From positions 124,001-188,000 of the forward strand of contig SZPK01000006.1 in NCBI GenBank assembly GCA_030263665.1: 64,000 bases of DNA, given 5' to 3'. The position numbers and the translations under genes were made by a program. Within the stretch, counting starts at the first letter, position 1. Every line of letters starts with the position of its first letter. The notes below the pieces were generated by a model. It did not search any database, had not been told where the DNA came from, and saw nothing but the letters and a program-made list of their open reading frames with translations. Origin of the DNA: Villigracilis sp024434165. GTDB taxonomy: Bacteria > Chloroflexota > Anaerolineae > Anaerolineales > Villigracilaceae. Below are positions 58,663 through 64,000 of the stretch, piece by piece.

Positions 58663-61554
58663 ATGTCCCCTCAACAATTCGCCGACAAATACCTGCTCGC
58701 CCTCGAAGAATCCATCAAAGAAAAACCCTCCAGCGGACTCAACGGCTTCGAACAGGAATGGAACCTCCTTGATGAAGACCTGCGTCCATTGCTGACCGTG
58801 GGCGCGGGACCCAGCCAGCATTCGTTCGTGGATTATCTCCGCGCCGAGTGCATCCCACCATGGCAGGCGCAGTTCAGCCAGCTCGAAGTCTTTCACTGGA
58901 TGATCGAGTGGGCTACGCGCCCGTATTACAGTCCGCGCGGGGCCATCTACGAAGCGCGGCTGCACGAAGCCTCGCTCATCAACGCGCTGCATCGCGCGGG
59001 CATCAACTTCGGCGAACGCCTGCATTACTGGCACGGCAACCTGCTCTTCCTCACCGACATAGGTCATCATTCCATCCCTGGCAATTGGGCGATTGCCAAA
59101 CGCCGTTACCTCGAAAAATGCGTTGACCTCTACGGCGATACGCTCGCGACTACAGGCATTCACACCAACATGTCCCTGCCCGACCCGCTCTTCGCTTGGG
59201 ACTTCATGCACCTCACGCCCACCGAGCGCGGCGACATGCACCTCGACGAATTCAAATCCGAGTTTTACATCACCGCCACGCGCCTCCTCCGCGCCTTTGC
59301 CGCACTCTTCATCGCCACCAGCGCCTCTACGCCGATGCAGGCTCAAGTCCGCGGTGGACGCGCTGTCGTCGCCCTCACCGAGTTCGATTCGATTCGCAAC
59401 CTCACGTTCCCGAATCCACCCGCCATTGACCTCCCCGACCTCTATCGTTCGTACAACGATTATCTGCAAATTTCCTACGATCTCGTACGCCGCGGTGTCC
59501 GCTTTGGGAATAACAACTGGACTCCCGTCCGCGCCCGCAGTTTTGCCGAACCCGTCGAGCGGATCATCTCCACCACGAGCGACCAGCTCGCCTCTCTCTA
59601 CGCCCGAGGCTTGTTCGCCGTGGGTGAAGCGACTCCACCCGAGGAGATGGCTCTGCAAATCGAAAAGCAAAACCTGATGGCGCGCATCAACCTCCCGATG
59701 GGACGCGTCGAAGTCCGCACCGATGAAGGCGGTCACTCACTGGATTTGGACATTGCGAATCTGACTCTCAAGCATCTGCTTCTCCTTCGCATCTACTCCG
59801 ACCCGAAATTTGCCCGCTCCTTCCGCTACGACCGCGAAGACATCACCCGCGCCCGCGCCAATGAAAACCTCGCCGCCAAATACGGCTTGCGCGCCGAAAT
59901 CGAAAATCCGCTCACGGGCAAACCCATTTCCATGCGCGCCTTCTTGAAGTGGACTCTCAACGAAGTGAAGCCGCTCGCTGAGGCGTTGGGTGAACTGGAG
60001 AATTTGACTCCCCTCGTCGAAATATCCGAAGGCGGACGCAACACCGCCGAAAAAATCCGTGCCCGTCTGCAACTGGAGCTTGGCGAAAACGATGAAGTCC
60101 CGCTTACGATATTGAAGGAATTGTTCTACGAACGCGAAGCCCAGGTGAAATCCGATGTCGAACGCATCGCCTCCGATTACAGCTCGCTTGGTTCTGACGC
60201 CTCGAAGATTGCCGAGTACATCCAGCGTTCCCGCGACGTCGTTCGCAATGTCCCCTCCGCGCCGATTCGATTCCGTCCGCGCGAGCAGGCGGTTATTGAA
60301 ATTTCCTATCCCGATAAAACCTCCGAAATCCTGGATTTAGCCCAACAATTGATTCGTATCCCGTCTGTCACCGCCTCGCCCAACGAACGCCTCGACGAAG
60401 TCCACCGCGCCGCTTCCCTGATTGACGACTACCTCCGCAACGCAGGTCTTCAAACCAAATTCTTCGACGGAAAGTATCCAGCGATTTACGCAACGTTCCC
60501 GCCAATTACTTATTACCAATTACCCAATAACCCAGTCTCCAGTTTCCAATCTCAACGCGAAACGTCTAATCCTCCAATCCTCTTAACAGGTCACTTCGAC
60601 GTCGTCGAACCCGACCCCGATGACTCCCAATTCATCCCGCGCATCGAAGGCGATTACCTGTGGGGTCGCGGCGCAGCGGACATGAAGACCGTCGTTGCCA
60701 CGTATCTTGTTTGGATGAAAGACATGTGCAGGGACGACTCTCGCAGTCGCCCAAACATTGCATTGTTATTGGTTGGTAATGAGGAAAATGGGGAAGCAGA
60801 GGCATGGGGAACGCCGTATGTTCTCAAGGCGTTGGGCGAACAGCAGGATGACCGCAAGGATCATCCCTACACACCCGCACTTTTCATCGCTGGCGAACGG
60901 ACAGGTGAAAAAGGCGACGAACTCTTCGGTGAAATCTGCGTTGAGAATCGCGGCGTGATGCGCTTCGATGTGATCGCGCGCGAGACGAAAGGTCACTCAG
61001 GCGTTGCAGGCACAGGCGACTTGAGTGAAAAACTCATCGCCGCGCGTTCAGCATTGAATGAAATCTTTGCCAAACATCTCACGCTCAAATCACCCGATGG
61101 CTGGCAATCGCAGGCGAAATTCCCATTCATCAATGTTGGGACTCCTGGCATTTACAACGTCACGGCAGGGGAGGGGATATTAGGTGTTGAAATTCGTCCC
61201 ATTCCGCAGGACGATGTTGAAGGTCTAAGGTCGAAAGTCGAAGGTTATTGTGCCGAAAACGGACTTGAGGTTAATTTCTCGGTGATGGAAAACGGCGTGG
61301 CATGTGACCCAAACAACCCCGCCCTGAAGGCATTGCTCGAAGCGGTGAAGCAGGCTGGGGGTGGAGTCGAGGCGAGAATCGGGAGGAAGTTACCCGGCAC
61401 CAGCGCAAGATTCGCTCCCGGCGGGCAGGCGGTCGTTTGGGGGCAGTCGGGAGTTGGTCCCCATGCGAAGGATGAACGGCATTACATCCCCAGCATCGAA
61501 CCGTATTACAAATCGCTGAATGAGTTGGCAAAGTTATGGGTAATGCGAAATTAA
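58663..61554 (+). CDS. Fusion of glutamate-cysteine-ligase-like and M20 peptidase domains
   Basis: 963 residues. Residues 1 to about 480 have the layout of GCS2-type carboxylate-amine ligases: LNGFEQEWNLLDEDL (the G-x-E-x-E strand), HWMIEWATRP, GIHTNMSLPDPL, GRVEVRTDEGGHSLDLD. Residues about 555-960 are an M20 (ArgE/DapE-like) peptidase: LLTGHFDVVEPDPDD, LWGRGAADMKT, VGNEENGEAEAWG (usual DEE here NEE), GERTGEKGDE. A ligase and an amidohydrolase in one chain suggest a synthesis/cleavage couple for a gamma-glutamyl or acyl-amino compound; this is inference. A repeat-derived piece (TYYQLPNNPVSSFQSQRET) sits before the GHFD motif. Confidence 0.8.
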   Translation: MSPQQFADKYLLALEESIKEKPSSGLNGFEQEWNLLDEDLRPLLTVGAGPSQHSFVDYLRAECIPPWQAQFSQLEVFHWMIEWATRPYYSPRGAIYEARLHEASLINALHRAGINFGERLHYWHGNLLFLTDIGHHSIPGNWAIAKRRYLEKCVDLYGDTLATTGIHTNMSLPDPLFAWDFMHLTPTERGDMHLDEFKSEFYITATRLLRAFAALFIATSASTPMQAQVRGGRAVVALTEFDSIRNLTFPNPPAIDLPDLYRSYNDYLQISYDLVRRGVRFGNNNWTPVRARSFAEPVERIISTTSDQLASLYARGLFAVGEATPPEEMALQIEKQNLMARINLPMGRVEVRTDEGGHSLDLDIANLTLKHLLLLRIYSDPKFARSFRYDREDITRARANENLAAKYGLRAEIENPLTGKPISMRAFLKWTLNEVKPLAEALGELENLTPLVEISEGGRNTAEKIRARLQLELGENDEVPLTILKELFYEREAQVKSDVERIASDYSSLGSDASKIAEYIQRSRDVVRNVPSAPIRFRPREQAVIEISYPDKTSEILDLAQQLIRIPSVTASPNERLDEVHRAASLIDDYLRNAGLQTKFFDGKYPAIYATFPPITYYQLPNNPVSSFQSQRETSNPPILLTGHFDVVEPDPDDSQFIPRIEGDYLWGRGAADMKTVVATYLVWMKDMCRDDSRSRPNIALLLVGNEENGEAEAWGTPYVLKALGEQQDDRKDHPYTPALFIAGERTGEKGDELFGEICVENRGVMRFDVIARETKGHSGVAGTGDLSEKLIAARSALNEIFAKHLTLKSPDGWQSQAKFPFINVGTPGIYNVTAGEGILGVEIRPIPQDDVEGLRSKVEGYCAENGLEVNFSVMENGVACDPNNPALKALLEAVKQAGGGVEARIGRKLPGTSARFAPGGQAVVWGQSGVGPHAKDERHYIPSIEPYYKSLNELAKLWVMRN

Positions 61555-61561
61555 CTTCGTA

Positions 61562-62182
61562 TTACTTTTTCGGTAAAAAATCGAACGGCGGGCGTTGATT
61601 GAGTTTGATCAGGTTTGCACCCGTCTCATTCACGAACAATGCGGTAAGCGACCCGGTATCACAACTCAGGCGCTGAAAATGATCCAGCGGCATACCCAAA
61701 AAGTGCGCCACAGCCAGTTTGATCGGGTCGGCATGAAAGACGACGGCAATCATGTCCTTTGGCTTGTGTCTTTGCGCAATGTCTTCCAGGGTATTTACAA
61801 TCCGGGTCTGGGTCTCTGGAAACGACTCGCCCTCGGGAAAACGAAACCGCGACGGCGCATGTTGAACGACCTTCCAAACTTTGGTAAGCCGAAGCGCCTT
61901 CCAGGATCTTCCCTGCCATTTGCCGATGTCCGTTTCCATCAAACCGGATTCCTGCGAGATATTTAAGTTATGCGATTCGGCGATCGGCGCGGCGGTCTCC
62001 ATCGCCCGCTCGAGCGGACTCGAGTACACGGCTTTAAGCGGGACGTCCTTCAACGCCTCGCCCAACGCCTGAGCCTGCTTCCTCCCCTTTTCGTTCAGGT
62101 GTACGCCGGGAATTCGCCCTGCCATTTTCCCTGTTTTGACGTAATCGTTCTCGCCGTGACGAATGAGTAATAATAGCGGCAT
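61562..62182 (-). CDS. Histidine phosphatase family protein
   Basis: 206 residues. LLLIRHGENDYVKTGKMAGR holds the catalytic RHG; YSSPLERAMETAAPIA, GLMETDIGKWQG and VVFHADPIKLAVAHFLG (second His) complete the family. Phosphoglycerate-mutase-like phosphatase, possibly for cobalamin or sugar phosphates; substrate unknown. Convergent with the fusion gene, 7 nt apart. Confidence 0.9.
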   Translation of the reverse strand: MPLLLLIRHGENDYVKTGKMAGRIPGVHLNEKGRKQAQALGEALKDVPLKAVYSSPLERAMETAAPIAESHNLNISQESGLMETDIGKWQGRSWKALRLTKVWKVVQHAPSRFRFPEGESFPETQTRIVNTLEDIAQRHKPKDMIAVVFHADPIKLAVAHFLGMPLDHFQRLSCDTGSLTALFVNETGANLIKLNQRPPFDFLPKK

Positions 62183-62214
62183 TGTTTTTCTTGTAAGTCG
62201 AAATTCATTTCGAC

Positions 62215-63621
62215 TTACTTGATCTTCCTCTTCATTTCCTGGATTTGTTCTTCGCTCAACGCGGGTACATCCTCCCGTCGTTCAATTCCCAACGCTTTCC
62301 GCTGCGCCTCGCGCCACATGTCGAGCCGCGCCGCCACTTGAGATTCGTAGCCCTCTTCCGATGGGGAGTAAAAATATGTGCCGAGCAGCCGTTTGGGTAA
62401 ATATTGCTGCGGAATGAAGTGCCCTTCGTGCTCGTGCGGATACACATAATCCCTGCCGTGTCCCATCGCGGCGGCGTCGCGGTTGCCGTCCATGAGGTGG
62501 CGCGGCACGGAGATCTGACCCTCGTCCTCGATCTTTTTCATGGCTTTGAAATACGCGCCCGCGCTGTTGGACTTGGGCGCGGTGGCGAGATACAACGTGG
62601 CTTCCACGATGGGGTAAATCCCTTCGGGCAAGCCGATGTAATCGAAGGCTTGGGCGGCGGCGGAGGCGACCACCAGCCCCATTGGGTCGGCGAGACCGAT
62701 ATCTTCGCCCGCGAGGATGATCAACCGGCGGAGGATGAATTTTGGGTCTTCGCCGGCGTAGATCATTTTCGCCAGCCAGTAAAGCGCTGCGTCGGGGTCC
62801 GAGCCGCGCACGGATTTGATGAAGGCGGAGATTGTGTCGTAATGCGCGTCGCCGTCTTTGTCGTACAGCACTGCCCGTCGTTGAATGGACTCCTGCGCCA
62901 CTTCCAGCGTAATGTGAATGATGCTGTCTGCGCCTGGCGGCGTGGATTCCACCGCCAGTTCGAGGGCGTTGAGCGCGTTCCGTGCGTCGCCGGAGGCAAC
63001 CTCAATCAGGTGGGCACGGGCTTCCGGGTCCAGTGTGATGCGTTTGTTTCCGTAGCCGCGTTCCCGGTCGGATAACGCCCGGTCGAGCAGAATCCCCGTC
63101 TCCTCTTTGTTCAAATTTCGCAATTGAAAAACGCGCGAGCGCGAGATCAACGCCTTGATGACCTCAAAATACGGGTTCTCGGTCGTTGCGCCGATGAGGG
63201 TGACGACTCCCGCTTCGACGTGGGGCAGGAGCGCGTCCTGCTGAGCCTTGTTCCAGCGATGGACTTCATCCACAAAGAGGATGGTGCGTTCATTGTGGAG
63301 GCGGCGGCGTTCGAGCGCTTCGTCAATGACCACGCGCAGGTCGGCTTTGCCCGCCAAAATGGCGGAGATGGTGACGAAATGGCTGCGGGTGGTGTTGGCG
63401 ATGACCTGTGCGAGGGTGGTCTTGCCCGTGCCGGGTGGTCCCCACAAAATGATGGAGGAGAAGAGGCGGTCCGCTTCGATGGCGCGGCGGAGAAGTTTCC
63501 CCTCGCCGATGATATGCTCCTGCCCGATGTATTCCTCCAGCGTGCGCGGGCGCATCCGCGCGGCGAGCGGCGCTTCCTGTTTCATGCGTTCCTGCATGGC
63601 GTGATCGAAGAGATCGGGCAT
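62215..63621 (-). CDS. rarA: Replication-associated recombination protein A
   Basis: 468 residues. AAA+ ATPase of the RarA/MgsA/WRNIP1 family: Walker A GPPGTGKTTLAQVIANTT, Walker B FVDEVHRWNKAQQDALLPHVE, sensor GATTENPYFEVIKALISRSRVF, and the family-typical C-terminal tetramer part (VRGSDPDAALYWLAKMIYAGEDP, RRLIILAGEDIGLADP, YVYPHEHEGHFIPQQYLP). It acts at stalled replication forks. The N-terminal MPDLFDHA keeps a beta-clamp-like QxxLF-type element. Single gene. Confidence 0.95.
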   Translation of the reverse strand: MPDLFDHAMQERMKQEAPLAARMRPRTLEEYIGQEHIIGEGKLLRRAIEADRLFSSIILWGPPGTGKTTLAQVIANTTRSHFVTISAILAGKADLRVVIDEALERRRLHNERTILFVDEVHRWNKAQQDALLPHVEAGVVTLIGATTENPYFEVIKALISRSRVFQLRNLNKEETGILLDRALSDRERGYGNKRITLDPEARAHLIEVASGDARNALNALELAVESTPPGADSIIHITLEVAQESIQRRAVLYDKDGDAHYDTISAFIKSVRGSDPDAALYWLAKMIYAGEDPKFILRRLIILAGEDIGLADPMGLVVASAAAQAFDYIGLPEGIYPIVEATLYLATAPKSNSAGAYFKAMKKIEDEGQISVPRHLMDGNRDAAAMGHGRDYVYPHEHEGHFIPQQYLPKRLLGTYFYSPSEEGYESQVAARLDMWREAQRKALGIERREDVPALSEEQIQEMKRKIK

Positions 63622-63648
63622 GGAGCGATTCTACCATGCAGGCATGTG

Positions 63649-63682
63649 CCATAAACCCGGCGGGGAAGCGCCAGGTTTATGG
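63649..63682 (-). terminator. Hairpin after the STAS gene
   Basis: Arms CCATAAACC (63649-63657) and GGTTTATGG (63674-63682) with inner GGCG/CGCC. It lies after the STAS stop (63697) and before rarA; the T-run is short. Confidence 0.55.
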
Positions 63683-63696
63683 ATGTGGGCGGAAAA

Positions 63697-64000
63697 TCAG
63701 AAGGAGGAAATCGCCAGTTTGCGGTCGGTATACGTATCTATGAACATATCGAAACCGGCTGTTTTGAACGCCGTGGCGGCTTGTTCCGACAAGTTGAGGA
63801 TTTTCAGGTGTGGAGACTTGTAAGTGCCTGCGCTGATGCCCTTGTGCATTTCCTCTTCGCTGATGTCCTGGTTTTCCGTGCGCAGGCGGGTGAAAATGGT
63901 TTGCAGGGCACGCAGTCCGGCGCTGCTGAGGAAGGGTGCGTTCGTCAGGTCCACTAAAATGTGATGCGCGCCTTTGGCGATCAGTTCTTCGACTTGCGAC
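63697..64000 (-). CDS. STAS domain protein (5' end outside window)
   Basis: The minus strand is open from the right edge to the stop at 63697. Visible: SQVEELIAKGAHHILVDLTN, then APFLSSAGLRALQTIF, the STAS loop with the phosphorylatable Ser, and a C-terminal PHLKILNLSEQAATAFKTAG. An insertion ENQDISEEEMHKGISAGTYK between helix 2 and strand 4 is longer than in SpoIIAA. Likely an anti-sigma-factor antagonist or similar partner-switch protein. The first part of the protein is not seen. Confidence 0.82.
   Translation of the reverse strand, partial: SQVEELIAKGAHHILVDLTNAPFLSSAGLRALQTIFTRLRTENQDISEEEMHKGISAGTYKSPHLKILNLSEQAATAFKTAGFDMFIDTYTDRKLAISSF

Overview
ORGANISM. The window looks like chromosome of an Anaerolineae-type Chloroflexota (Anaerolineales). 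Reasons: moderately high GC; many envelope proteins with Thr-Pro stalks (TPTPT-type); lipoproteins of the LAAC-x-QGTA-TPT style; a Tad minor-pilin cluster; promoters of the TATAAT type placed only 6-9 nt before a start codon (leaderless pattern); DUF1361 proteins; and abundant short palindromic intergenic repeats. Taxonomy is inferred from gene style, not from a marker gene. No rRNA, tRNA, CRISPR array or intact insertion sequence was found. LAYOUT. 1-7730 (minus): Tad/Flp pilus accessory locus with prepilin peptidase, four TadE-like and two TadG-like proteins, the last one running off the left edge. 7853-13050: housekeeping block with murA (active-site Cys replaced by Asp), two Thr-Pro lipoproteins, trxA, ftsY and prfB with an intact +1 programmed frameshift. 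13308-17821: an S1-domain protein and ileS behind a complete T-box leader; IleS is of the IleRS2 type with a swapped HIGH motif (GVHH). 17915-23649: DUF3592 protein, a LRR-Roc-COR (Roco) protein, phosphatidylcholine synthase, GNAT, a secreted protein. 23959-25569: two lipid genes (PlsC-like, DagK-like). 25627-37825 (mostly minus): a molybdenum hydroxylase region with MocA, a YqeC-MocA fusion, YqeB, a xanthine-dehydrogenase-like large subunit and a fused FAD/2Fe-2S subunit, mixed with two DUF1361 proteins, DinB and an alpha/beta hydrolase. The YqeB/YqeC pair suggests a selenium-dependent molybdenum hydroxylase. 38607-39671: class I aldolase. 39786-41512: AT-rich small genes separated by attC-like sites, looking like an integron-cassette remnant without an integrase. 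41819-43939: methyltransferase, deoxynucleoside kinase, a small duplicated-module protein. 44060-52299 (minus): the most interesting locus, a compact four-gene unit coding for a leaderless papain-like C39 peptidase with three SH3 domains, a TIR-TM-WD40 protein, a double-SLATT membrane protein and a deoxyribosyltransferase/TIR-like-TPR-SLOG protein. It has the parts of a nucleotide-signal conflict or immunity system. 52658-64000: amidohydrolase, small proteins, metallophosphoesterase, VOC and ABM proteins under a promoter with an embedded palindrome, aminotransferase, a GCS2-like/M20 fusion, a histidine phosphatase, rarA and a partial STAS protein. CROSS-CUTTING THEMES. Two near-identical 158-bp repeats lie 28 kb apart in opposite orientation; a TGTCATTGCGAG-flanked repeat occurs three times; and short palindromic or low-complexity repeats appear to have been inserted in frame in at least four protein genes (MocA, Xdh FAD/FeS subunit twice, GCS2-M20 fusion) and to supply the C-terminus of PlsC. 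Start codons were chosen by ribosome-binding site, overlap or family N-terminus and sometimes differ from the longest possible frame.
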